Shown: positions 1 to 7,553 of the stretch, piece by piece
Numbering within the stretch: position 1 is the first letter of the stretch
Layout: every line of letters begins with the position of its first letter
Made by a program: the position numbers and the translations under genes
The notes under the pieces: model-generated
Database searches by the model: none
The model's input: the letters and a program-made list of their open reading frames with translations, nothing else
What the model was told of the DNA's origin: nothing
DNA from: CAYWRZ01 sp964460845
GTDB taxonomy: Bacteria > Bacteroidota > Bacteroidia > Flavobacteriales_D > UBA2798
DNA length: 64,000 nucleotides
Assembly: GCA_964460845.1 (NCBI GenBank)
Contig: CAYWRZ010000016.1
Span: 4,735 to 68,734, forward strand
Direction of reading: 5' to 3'

Positions 1-442
1 TCGAAAACCAGAATTTTATCACTGTCGTTTTGGCTTCTATCAGCATTCTTTCCAAATCGACCACCTGATGCATAAACAGATCATATTGCGAAGGGGTACA
101 AAATTCCATGACCGGCTCGACTACAGCGCGGTTGTACCAGCTTCGGTCAAAAAAAACCATTTCTCCGGCATTGGGCAGGTGACTGACGTAGCGTTGGAAA
201 TACCATTGCCCTTTTTCGAGCACCGTAGGTTTGGACAGCGCCACGATTCGGAAATGTCGTGGATTGAGGTAACGCGAAAACCAATATACGGCACCGCCTT
301 TACCGGCAGTATCGCGTCCCTCGAAAAGAATGATGATCCGTTTCCGTTTTTTGATCACCCATTTCTGAAGCTTTACCAGCTCGATTTGGAGCTTATGAAA
401 CTCCGCTTCGTACTCCTTGTTAATGAATTGCTGCTCGCGCAT
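1..442 (-). CDS. Polyphosphate kinase 2 family protein (PPK2), N-terminal part
   Basis: The reverse strand reads open from an ATG at 442 to the window edge, giving about 147 residues of the N-terminal half of a PPK2 kinase. The Walker A loop GRDTAGKGG lies at residues 42-50 and the PPK2 signature DRSWYNR at about 99-105. PPK2 enzymes transfer phosphate between polyphosphate and nucleoside mono- or diphosphates in the cytoplasm. The N-terminal helix (EFHKLQIELVKLQKWV) is also typical of the family. The C-terminal half lies outside the window. An in-frame ATG at 484 is a possible alternative start, but 442 fits the family start better. Which PPK2 class (AMP, ADP or both as acceptor) cannot be decided from this part. 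Confidence 0.9.
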   Translation of the reverse strand, partial: MREQQFINKEYEAEFHKLQIELVKLQKWVIKKRKRIIILFEGRDTAGKGGAVYWFSRYLNPRHFRIVALSKPTVLEKGQWYFQRYVSHLPNAGEMVFFDRSWYNRAVVEPVMEFCTPSQYDLFMHQVVDLERMLIEAKTTVIKFWFS

Positions 443-621
443 GGAACACCTTGTTTGCACGCGAAGTACGTAAATAAGCCGCATTTGCACAACTCTTTCC
501 GAACCGCTTTTCCAGTCTCATTTTCCGGCCTTTTTGCGTTTATTTTGTAGGAAATGAAATGCGTGGATCGCTGCCTTTCGCTTTGTCGCTAAACACGGGT
601 GGCGATGCGCATATATTTTCC

Positions 622-629
622 TAATTTTG
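622..629 (+). promoter_or_regulatory. Candidate -7 promoter element
   Basis: TAATTTTG matches the Bacteroidota -7 consensus TAnnTTTG exactly, 23 bases before the ATG of the secreted protein at 652. No convincing -33 TTTG is seen at the usual spacing (the nearest is about 36 bases upstream), so support rests on the -7 match only. Confidence 0.35.
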
Positions 630-651
630 CCTGAAACAGAAAGAAAACGAT

Positions 652-1485
652 ATGAAGAAGTTATGGATTGGGCTGCTTGGGCTAAGTCTTGCTACAGGCG
701 TTAAGGCTCAGGTCGTATTGCTGGATGAAAATTTCGACAACGGCTTTCCCGCCACCTGGCAGAATGTCGATATGGACTCACTCACGCCCCATGCTTCGGT
801 AGCTTACGCCGGTTCCGCGTTTACCCTGCGCGAAAACCCCGATAATACGGGCGCGGGCGACAGTATCGTGATAGCGACTTCCTGGTTCGAACCCGCCGGT
901 ACTGCGGCCAATTACCTGATTACCCCGGCCATTACGCTTGAGCCGCATGGCAATCAACTGTTTTGGCAGGCACGCTCCTTTGACCCCTCTTATCCCGAAA
1001 GCTATCAGGTGCTGGTATCGACCACCACTCCCGATATCGACAGCTTTCATGTGCATGCCCCGCTGTTTTCGACCACGCTCGAATACCCCGACTGGCAAGA
1101 TCGCAGCCTCAACCTCGATGCCTATGCCGGGCAGCAGATTTACCTGGCTTTTTATCATAATTCGACCCACCGTTTTATTTTCGGACTCAATAATATTCGT
1201 GTAGAATCTGATCCTGCGCTGAGTACGGAAGATGCAAATCGCTTGCAACCCGCGCTGAAGATTTGGCCCAATCCCGTGTCGGATCAGCTTTTTATCGCCT
1301 TGCAGGAAATGCCTGTACACACGGTAAATGTGTATGATCTTTCGGGACGTCAGGTGCTTTCGGCTTCTTTTGCCGACCGGCAGCCTGTAGTAACCCTTAG
1401 TGTGCACACGCTTCTTTCGGGCGTCTATCTGCTCGAAACCGTTTCGGAAGCAGGTGTGCAGCACAGCCGTTTTGTCAAACCCTAA
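652..1485 (+). CDS. Secreted protein with T9SS type A sorting domain
   Basis: A 277-aa exported protein. Residues 1-19 form a signal peptide ending VKAQ. The mature N-terminus (ENFDNGFPATWQNVD) resembles the 'choice-of-anchor J' beta-sandwich found in many Bacteroidota surface proteins. The last 80 residues carry a type A T9SS sorting domain: WPNPVSDQLF, then VYDLSGRQVL, then LLSGVYLLE near the end. The protein is therefore expected to cross the outer membrane by type IX secretion and be surface-attached or released. No catalytic motif was recognised. It ends 12 bases before the GTG start of an ABC ATPase, so the three genes 652-3336 may be co-transcribed. Confidence 0.85.
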   Translation: MKKLWIGLLGLSLATGVKAQVVLLDENFDNGFPATWQNVDMDSLTPHASVAYAGSAFTLRENPDNTGAGDSIVIATSWFEPAGTAANYLITPAITLEPHGNQLFWQARSFDPSYPESYQVLVSTTTPDIDSFHVHAPLFSTTLEYPDWQDRSLNLDAYAGQQIYLAFYHNSTHRFIFGLNNIRVESDPALSTEDANRLQPALKIWPNPVSDQLFIALQEMPVHTVNVYDLSGRQVLSASFADRQPVVTLSVHTLLSGVYLLETVSEAGVQHSRFVKP

Positions 1486-1497
1486 AGTGCCCTTATC

Positions 1498-2139
1498 GTG
1501 CTGCTTCATCTGGAAGGTGCCTGTCCGCTGCCCATGCGCGATCAATCGTTTTCGCCAGAAAGTCTTTGGCGCAATACGCTTGTGGTAAACGGCAGCCAAC
1601 GTACCTTACTGGTGGCGCCTTCGGGCACGGGAAAAACGTCTCTACTTTCTTTTTTGTTCGGCATGCGCCGCGATTACGAAGGCAGCATTCGGCTCGACCA
1701 CCAAGAAGCGCGCGATCTTTCGCTGTTACAATGGGCAAAGCTGCGTCGCGAAAGGCTGGCTATCGTGTTGCAGGATATGCGACTTATTCCTTCGCTGACG
1801 GTCGAAGAGAATCTGTTGCTCAAAAACAACCTTACCCGACTTTATACCGTGGCACAGGTAAAAGCCATGCTCGAAAGGCTGGGTATGGACACCCGATGGC
1901 AGCAAACCTGCGGTACACTTTCGTACGGGCAGCAGCAGCGCGTGGCTATCGTGCGGGCTTTGTTGCAGCCCTTTTCGCTCTTGCTGTTAGACGAGCCCTT
2001 CAGTCACCTCGACGAGGCAAATATCCGTTTGGCTTCGGCGCTGATCGAAGAAACCTGTGCAAAGCAGGGAGCCGGATTGATGCTCGTATCGCTCGGCGAT
2101 CCCTATTTTTTCAGCTACGATCAACACCTGCAGCTATAG
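1498..2139 (+). CDS. ABC transporter ATP-binding protein (LolD/MacB-like)
   Basis: A 213-aa ABC ATPase. Walker A APSGTGKT is at residues 40-47, the Q-loop glutamine at 92, the signature LSYGQQQR at 141-148 (LSGGQ changed to LSYGQ) and Walker B LLLLDEP at 161-167, followed by the D-loop SHLD. The switch region reads VSLGDP where most ABC ATPases have a V(T/S)HD H-loop, so the switch histidine is not evident. The GTG at 1498 is the only reasonable start, since it follows the previous stop by 12 bases. The permease gene begins three bases after the stop, so the two should form one inner-membrane transporter of the MacB/LolCDE/FtsEX type. The substrate is unknown. Confidence 0.85.
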   Translation: MLLHLEGACPLPMRDQSFSPESLWRNTLVVNGSQRTLLVAPSGTGKTSLLSFLFGMRRDYEGSIRLDHQEARDLSLLQWAKLRRERLAIVLQDMRLIPSLTVEENLLLKNNLTRLYTVAQVKAMLERLGMDTRWQQTCGTLSYGQQQRVAIVRALLQPFSLLLLDEPFSHLDEANIRLASALIEETCAKQGAGLMLVSLGDPYFFSYDQHLQL

Positions 2140-2142
2140 CGT

Positions 2143-3336
2143 ATGATAGGTAAAGTGTTATTTCGGAGTCAACGTCTGCCCCAACTGCTTATAGCGATTA
2201 CCGGTGCTTTTGCCGGTGCGCTGGTCTTACTGCTTTCGGTACAATTTTACACCGACCTTAGTCGTACGCTTATCAAGAACGAAGACCTGCTGGGTGCCGA
2301 TTACCTTGTAGTGCAGAAAAACGTATCGGTGCTGAATACGCTTTCGGTGGCCAAACAGGGTTTTTCGGAGGCAGAAATACGCCATATCGAAACACAGGAT
2401 TTCGTGGAAGAAACAGGCCGTTTTCAGTCGGGGCTTTTCAAGGCCAGTGCTTCGTTGAGCGGAATGGATAACCTGCCCGATATGTACACCGAGCTGTTTT
2501 TCGAGTCGGTGCCCGATCGGTTTATCGATATCAGACCCGAAAGCTGGCGTTGGCAAGCGGGCAGCACCGAGGTACCCATTATTCTTCCTTCTTCTTACCT
2601 CGATGCGTATAATTTCGGCTTTGCGCCGAGCCAGGGCTTGCCGCCTTTAAGTCCATCGACTTTTACAAAGCTGCATTTTAACCTGCATATACGCGGAGCC
2701 GCAACAGTGTATCGCGGGCAGATAGCCGGTTTTTCGGACCGATTGCAAACCATTCTTGTGCCGCAGCCCTTTATGGAATACGCCAACGCAAAGTACGGCT
2801 CGCGCGAGGTAAGCGAACCCACACGGCTGATATTGGCTGTGAAAGACATAAGCGATCCGGCGGTAGCGCAGTTTATAGAAGAAAACGGATACCGAATTAA
2901 TACCGATCAGCTTCGCGGAAGCCGTATCAAAACCGTATTGCAAATAGCGCTTACTCTTTTTCTGCTTATCGGTTCGGTGATAGTGCTCTTAGCGGTACTG
3001 GGTTTTATCCAGTATTCGCAGCTCATTATTAACCGGGTCAACTACGAGTTGCGTGTAATGCTTCTGATGGGCTATACCCATCGGCATTTGGCGGCGCGTT
3101 ATATTCGTTATTTTACGGTGGTCGTACTGGCTGTGCTGGCATTGGCTTTTGCTGCGCTTTGGTATGCCAAGCAGCAGTTTAATACCTGGATTGCCGAGTT
3201 TAGCTTCGAACCCGAAACCGGACTGGCCTGGGGCACTTACCTGACGGGGGGCGTTTTTTTGGCGGTGTTTTTGCTGGTCAATGGAATTGCCATTCGTCGT
3301 CAGGTCAAAAAGCTGGCACTTTCCTTACAGGGCTGA
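2143..3336 (+). CDS. ABC transporter permease, FtsX/MacB-like
   Basis: A 397-aa membrane protein with the type VII ABC (MacB/LolC) layout: one TM helix near residues 13-35, a large periplasmic domain to about 265, then three C-terminal TM helices (starting IALTLFLLIGSVIVLLAV) and a basic end. The cytoplasmic loop after TM2 contains the FtsX-type coupling segment NYELRVMLLMGYTHRHL. It starts three bases after the ATPase gene, its obvious partner. Such transporters do not usually move substrate through the membrane. They couple ATP hydrolysis to periplasmic movements, for lipoprotein release, efflux or control of cell-wall hydrolases. Which of these applies here is not visible. Confidence 0.8.
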   Translation: MIGKVLFRSQRLPQLLIAITGAFAGALVLLLSVQFYTDLSRTLIKNEDLLGADYLVVQKNVSVLNTLSVAKQGFSEAEIRHIETQDFVEETGRFQSGLFKASASLSGMDNLPDMYTELFFESVPDRFIDIRPESWRWQAGSTEVPIILPSSYLDAYNFGFAPSQGLPPLSPSTFTKLHFNLHIRGAATVYRGQIAGFSDRLQTILVPQPFMEYANAKYGSREVSEPTRLILAVKDISDPAVAQFIEENGYRINTDQLRGSRIKTVLQIALTLFLLIGSVIVLLAVLGFIQYSQLIINRVNYELRVMLLMGYTHRHLAARYIRYFTVVVLAVLALAFAALWYAKQQFNTWIAEFSFEPETGLAWGTYLTGGVFLAVFLLVNGIAIRRQVKKLALSLQG

Positions 3337-3390
3337 AGGGGTTAAAAAAATGTTAAAATAGCCGTTTGTAAGGCTTGAAAATTTACTTTA

Positions 3391-4866
3391 ATGCTTAAAA
3401 AATTGAGTATGCCTTTTCGTTTGATTTTTACCGTGCTTTTCTTCGGTGCTACCTTTAGCGCTACGGCAGCAAATCCCGAGCTTCAGTTCAGGATACAGGG
3501 CGTAAAAGACACTACGGTTTACCTCGCTTATTATTACGGTAATAAATTGTTTTATGCCGACACCGCTAAAGCCGATGCCAAAGGAGTAGTGCTGTTTGGG
3601 AAGAAAAAACACGATCCGGGCATGTATGCCGTAGTGGTGCCGGGAGGGAAATATTTTGAAGTGCTGCTCAATAACGAAGCCGTGCGTATGGATACGGATA
3701 CGGTCGATTTGGTGGGGAAAATGACGGTCAAGCAATCGGAAGAAAACCGTCTTTTTTATGCCTATATGCATTTTCTCAGCGCACAGCGCAAAAAAGCGGA
3801 GCCTTATCAGGAAAAGCTGAAAACCGTGCCTTCAGAAAGTGAAGAGGCTGAAGAGTTTCGCAGTCATCTGCGCGAAATTGATCAGGAAGTAAAGCAATAC
3901 CAGCGTAAGCTGCAAGCCGACCATGCGCCGAAGCTCGTGGCCAAAATGATACGTCTTTCGCTTGAACCTGAAATTCCCGAAGCGCCCAAAAACCCCGACG
4001 GCTCGCCGGTCGATTCGCTCTTTGCCTACCGCTACCTGCGCGCGCACTACTTCGATAATTTCGATTTTACTTCCGAAAGTTTGGTGCGTACGCCTTTTTT
4101 CCACAACCGTATCGATCATTATTTTAAAAATATGATTCCCCAGATTCCCGACACGGTGATCGCCGAAGCCGATAGGGTAGTGGCGCTTACCGCCGGAAAT
4201 AAGGAAATGTTCAAATACGTAGTGCATTACCTGACCTATACCACCGAAACTTCCAAAACTATGTGCATGGATGCGGCTTTTGTACACATGGTCAATACCT
4301 ATTACAAAACCGGACGCACTTTTTGGCTGGATGAAGAAAGACTGAAAAAGCTGATCAACCGTGCCGACGAGCTTTCGCTGTCTTTGTGCCACATTCCCTG
4401 CCATCCTTTATCGTTGCCCGATTCTACCGGCAAATGGCAACGACTGTACGATCTGAAAGCCGATTATACGCTGGTCATTTTTTGGGATCCCGATTGCGGA
4501 CATTGTAAAAAAGAAATGCCGCTTTTTGTGGAACTGTACGAGAAATACAAAAAAGACGGCATACTGGCTATCTATACAGTGAGCTCTGATCGCAGCGACA
4601 AATGGAAAAAATACCTGCGCGAAAACGGAATGGAATTTACCAATGTAGCGGCACCTTCCGAAGTGTATCAAAACCAGGAACTGGCGCGCGAATACCTGAT
4701 GAAAGGCTACACCGATCTGAAAAGCCTCAATTACCGTACTACCTTCGATGTGTTCAGCACGCCGAAAGTCTTTTTGCTCGACCGGAACAAAAAAATTCTT
4801 GCCAAGCAAATCGATCCCGAGCAGGCCGAAAAGCTGATCGAATTTTACCGGAATAAAAAACCATAA
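3391..4866 (+). CDS. TlpA-like thioredoxin-fold protein with DUF4369/DUF5106-like N-terminus
   Basis: A 491-aa exported protein. A signal peptide (residues 1-27, ending TATAA) precedes a DUF4369-like beta domain (about 30-125), a helical DUF5106-like middle and a C-terminal thioredoxin domain. The redox motif is C369-G-H-C372 in WDPDCGHCKKEMP, with the cis-proline region at STPKVFLL. This arrangement is common in Bacteroidota periplasmic thiol-disulfide proteins related to TlpA/ResA. It probably reduces disulfides of envelope proteins or cytochrome c, but the partner is unknown. A short gene for a lipoprotein follows 12 bases downstream and may be co-transcribed. Confidence 0.85.
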   Translation: MLKKLSMPFRLIFTVLFFGATFSATAANPELQFRIQGVKDTTVYLAYYYGNKLFYADTAKADAKGVVLFGKKKHDPGMYAVVVPGGKYFEVLLNNEAVRMDTDTVDLVGKMTVKQSEENRLFYAYMHFLSAQRKKAEPYQEKLKTVPSESEEAEEFRSHLREIDQEVKQYQRKLQADHAPKLVAKMIRLSLEPEIPEAPKNPDGSPVDSLFAYRYLRAHYFDNFDFTSESLVRTPFFHNRIDHYFKNMIPQIPDTVIAEADRVVALTAGNKEMFKYVVHYLTYTTETSKTMCMDAAFVHMVNTYYKTGRTFWLDEERLKKLINRADELSLSLCHIPCHPLSLPDSTGKWQRLYDLKADYTLVIFWDPDCGHCKKEMPLFVELYEKYKKDGILAIYTVSSDRSDKWKKYLRENGMEFTNVAAPSEVYQNQELAREYLMKGYTDLKSLNYRTTFDVFSTPKVFLLDRNKKILAKQIDPEQAEKLIEFYRNKKP

Positions 4867-4878
4867 TCTCTACAGGCA

Positions 4879-5601
4879 ATGCGTATGTGTAGCTTCTTGT
4901 GTGGATTGCTTTTAGCAGTAGTGGCTTGTACGCATCAACCCGGCGATCATGCGAATAAGGTCGCAGTACCTGCATCCGAACCCGAGCAGCTTGATTCTGA
5001 AATCGTGCCCGACAGCCTTCCTGCCTCGTCTGCTGCCGATACTGTCGGTACTACAAATCAATCGCTGCCTGTGATAGGAATTCCGCCGGCCGATGATAAC
5101 TATGGGAGTGCCGCCGCTATTTTACCCGCGCCTTCTGTCGATAAAGCGGCTTATGCACATTTGCTTCAGGCACCGGTAAGCTTTGTGGCAGACAGTGCCG
5201 AGTATTACAGTACTTTTCACGGAAAAAGGGTCGCTCGAAAAAACATAGCGATCGAGGTTTACGGTTCTTTTTACATCAATAACGAACCTACTGCCACGGG
5301 AAGAAGCAATTCCTTTCACGGTCACATAGCCGTAGGTGCTTTTGAGATGGAATTTCTTCCGGGGCAGGGGTTGGAAACAATACTTTCCATACAACAGCTT
5401 CTGCCGCATTACCGGTATGTAGAAGCCTATTATTTTTACGGCGATCGGGTGTATCTGATGAGTCGTGCTTCGGGTAAAGCGCTGCCGGCGGTTGCCCCCG
5501 ATGTAGCGGTGTTCGAATATAGAAACGAAATCACCGGCGAAACGCATCTTATCCGCAGCCGGGAAAATGCCTGGCCGAGAGTACCTCCAGGTATTTTTTA
5601 G
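4879..5601 (+). CDS. Hypothetical lipoprotein
   Basis: A 240-aa protein with a lipoprotein signal (LLAVVAC, lipidated Cys at residue 17). A Ser/Pro/Asp-rich linker runs to about residue 80 and a compact beta-rich domain follows (about 90-235) with the pattern EYYSTFHGKR...VYGSFYINNE. The domain was not recognised. It follows the thioredoxin-like gene by 12 bases and may act in the same envelope process. The reading frame is intact, with stop TAG. Confidence 0.6.
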   Translation: MRMCSFLCGLLLAVVACTHQPGDHANKVAVPASEPEQLDSEIVPDSLPASSAADTVGTTNQSLPVIGIPPADDNYGSAAAILPAPSVDKAAYAHLLQAPVSFVADSAEYYSTFHGKRVARKNIAIEVYGSFYINNEPTATGRSNSFHGHIAVGAFEMEFLPGQGLETILSIQQLLPHYRYVEAYYFYGDRVYLMSRASGKALPAVAPDVAVFEYRNEITGETHLIRSRENAWPRVPPGIF

Positions 5602-5690
5602 ACGCTGCATTTACCTATAATTTTTTCTTCGGGCTTTCTGTCGGCGGCATCCTGCCGAATGCGTATCTTTAGGGAACAAGCTTTTTGAGT

Positions 5691-6116
5691 ATGAAAATTC
5701 AGATCGAACGTACCGAATCGCCTTTCCGTTTTGAGGCGCAAAACGAAAGCGGGAATCGTGTCACGATGGATGCGGGTCCTTCGCTGGGTGGCGCGGGAGC
5801 AGGTGCCCGTCCGATGGAAATGCTGCTGATGGCCTTAGGCGGATGCGCCGGTATCGATATCGTTTCTATTTTGCGCAAGCAAAAACAGGAGCCTTTGTCT
5901 TTTTCGCTTACGATAGACGGACAACGTGAGCAGGAGCCCTGGCCGGGCGTATTTCACACGATCGAAGTGCTGTTCAGGCTCGAAGGGGAACTCGATGCCG
6001 ATAAGGTGAAAAGGGCGGTACAGCTGTCGATGGAAAAATATTGCAGCGTAGCCCGTACCTTAGAGAAAACGGCCACTATTAATTATCAGATTGCGCTTAA
6101 CGGAGTTCGGATCTGA
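5691..6116 (+). CDS. OsmC family protein
   Basis: A 141-aa protein of the OsmC/YhfA fold. The two conserved cysteines are at C52 (LGGCAGID) and C118 (MEKYCSVA), the pair used for thiol-dependent peroxide reduction in OsmC/Ohr proteins. The motif GARPMEMLLMALGGC is the helix that carries the first cysteine. The ATG at 5691 is chosen over an in-frame TTG six bases upstream. It is a single-domain cytoplasmic protein. A role in organic hydroperoxide or persulfide detoxification is likely from the family; the exact substrate is unknown. Confidence 0.85.
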   Translation: MKIQIERTESPFRFEAQNESGNRVTMDAGPSLGGAGAGARPMEMLLMALGGCAGIDIVSILRKQKQEPLSFSLTIDGQREQEPWPGVFHTIEVLFRLEGELDADKVKRAVQLSMEKYCSVARTLEKTATINYQIALNGVRI

Positions 6117-6131
6117 ACGGTTTTTGCGCGA

Positions 6132-6581
6132 TTAGAAAGGCAAAATGGGGAGTGCATAGCCGAACCCTAAGAGGTAATCGAGCGATAAGGTGTTCAGTTG
6201 TGCAGGGATAAAGAAGAGCAGCACCAGCAGCACTATACGGGGAAACACATCGCGCATGTTCCACAGCGGCTCGATAAGGCTATGTGCCACAATAACGAGC
6301 AGCATATTGACTGCCAGTAGCATGAGCATCGGATAGGTAAAAAGCCCAAGTATCAGACAAAGGCCTCCGGCAAACTCCACCACCGAGCTGTAAGTGGCAG
6401 TGCTTTGGTAAACCCAGTCGGGCAACCCCGTTTTGCGAAGCTCTTGCTTAAACGTTTCTTTGACGCGCGGAATGCCCAAACGGAACAATTTGTCGTAACC
6501 CTGCCAAAGAAATAAAATCCCGGTAAGCACGCGGAGAAAAAGAAATCCGGCTTCCTGCTTGTGTAGATAGAAAAAATCCAT
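6132..6581 (-). CDS. DoxX family membrane protein
   Basis: A 149-aa protein with four predicted TM helices and the DoxX-type start FLRVLTGILFLWQGYDKLF, followed by a helix (VVEFAGGLCLILGLF) and a third hydrophobic pair. DoxX/MauE-like proteins act as inner-membrane parts of thiosulfate or thiol redox systems in some bacteria, but most are uncharacterised. It lies 43 bases downstream of the universal stress gene on the same strand, so the two may be co-transcribed. Confidence 0.75.
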   Translation of the reverse strand: MDFFYLHKQEAGFLFLRVLTGILFLWQGYDKLFRLGIPRVKETFKQELRKTGLPDWVYQSTATYSSVVEFAGGLCLILGLFTYPMLMLLAVNMLLVIVAHSLIEPLWNMRDVFPRIVLLVLLFFIPAQLNTLSLDYLLGFGYALPILPF

Positions 6582-6624
6582 TCTGCCGATAAAGATAGCC
6601 TAATTATTTATTCGCGTTCCCGAA

Positions 6625-7476
6625 TCAGCTTTCTTTTTCCGCCTCTTCCTTTTCCACTTCTTTTTCGGGCAGTATAAGCAGAGGGATACGGGTATGATAG
6701 GCCATTTTTTTGGTGATGCTGGTGTTGAACAGGCGTTCAAACAGCGTGTGTTTTCGGGGAATCATTGCCAGCCAGTGAATGGGATTTTCTGCGATGAAAT
6801 GATCCAGCCCCTCTACAATGTCGGCATTTTCGGGATAGAAGAAATAGTGTTCCACTTCTTGCAGGTAGTGCCCCATTTCGATACCGGCTACGCTTTTGTC
6901 GTAAGGCGGTACATTTCCTCCGTCGCGGGTTACGTTCACCACAAACAGCCTGGCCTTGAAAAGGGTCGCCGCTTCTTTCAGCGGTTCGAGCGACCGCAGA
7001 TTAGTGGCTTTCAAATCGGTGGCCAGCGCAAGCGATTTTGGGGAATGGTATTCGGCTTTTTCGGGAACGATCAGTACCGGCACTTCGGCCTGACGAATGT
7101 AGTTGATCGTGGTGCTGCCGATAAGTATTTCGGCTATTTTGCCACGTCCGTGCATCCCCATTACGACCAAATCGGCATTGTAGAATTGTACCTGCTCATT
7201 GATTTCATCTACCGTAAAGCCCATTTGCACAATACCACGGCAGGTAATGCCATAGTCGCGGGTAATAGTTTGAGCTAAGGCTTCTATTTTTTCTTTTTCC
7301 GCTTTTTCGAGCAGGGTAACGTCAAAAATCATAGGTGCTTCGCTCACTGATACCGGCACATGGAACACATAAAGCAGGTATAAAGTAGCACCCGATTCGC
7401 GGGTCAGTGAAGCGGCATAGGATACGGCATGATTGGCGGCATCGGAAAAATCGGTCGTGGCAATAATCGTTCTCAT
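6625..7476 (-). CDS. Universal stress protein, two UspA domains
   Basis: A 283-aa tandem UspA protein. The first domain runs from MRTIIATTDFSDAANHAV to about residue 140 and has the ATP-binding pattern G-2X-G-9X-G-S/T in GMHGRGKIAEILIGST. The second (about 145-270) is degenerate, without an obvious nucleotide loop, and ends TRIPLLILPEKE. A Glu/Lys-rich tail follows. The protein is cytoplasmic and probably binds ATP through domain 1. It is expected to respond to stress or stasis; no direct partner is visible. DoxX follows downstream. Confidence 0.85.
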   Translation of the reverse strand: MRTIIATTDFSDAANHAVSYAASLTRESGATLYLLYVFHVPVSVSEAPMIFDVTLLEKAEKEKIEALAQTITRDYGITCRGIVQMGFTVDEINEQVQFYNADLVVMGMHGRGKIAEILIGSTTINYIRQAEVPVLIVPEKAEYHSPKSLALATDLKATNLRSLEPLKEAATLFKARLFVVNVTRDGGNVPPYDKSVAGIEMGHYLQEVEHYFFYPENADIVEGLDHFIAENPIHWLAMIPRKHTLFERLFNTSITKKMAYHTRIPLLILPEKEVEKEEAEKES

Positions 7477-7502
7477 AAATCAGATGTGTTATGCGTTCCT
7501 AT

Positions 7503-7510
7503 CAAATTTA
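7503..7510 (-). promoter_or_regulatory. Candidate -7 element for the universal stress gene
   Basis: On the minus strand TAAATTTG matches TAnnTTTG exactly, 27 bases upstream of the ATG at 7476. A matching -33 TTTG at normal spacing was not found. Confidence 0.4.
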
Positions 7511-7553
7511 ACGATTTTTTTCGAGAAAATCCAGCCCTTTCCGCGAAAGCGGA

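Noticed and set aside
778..1599. Minus-strand frame of 273 aa
   Set aside because: It overlaps the T9SS-sorted protein and ABC ATPase, both well supported; composition looks like an antisense artefact.
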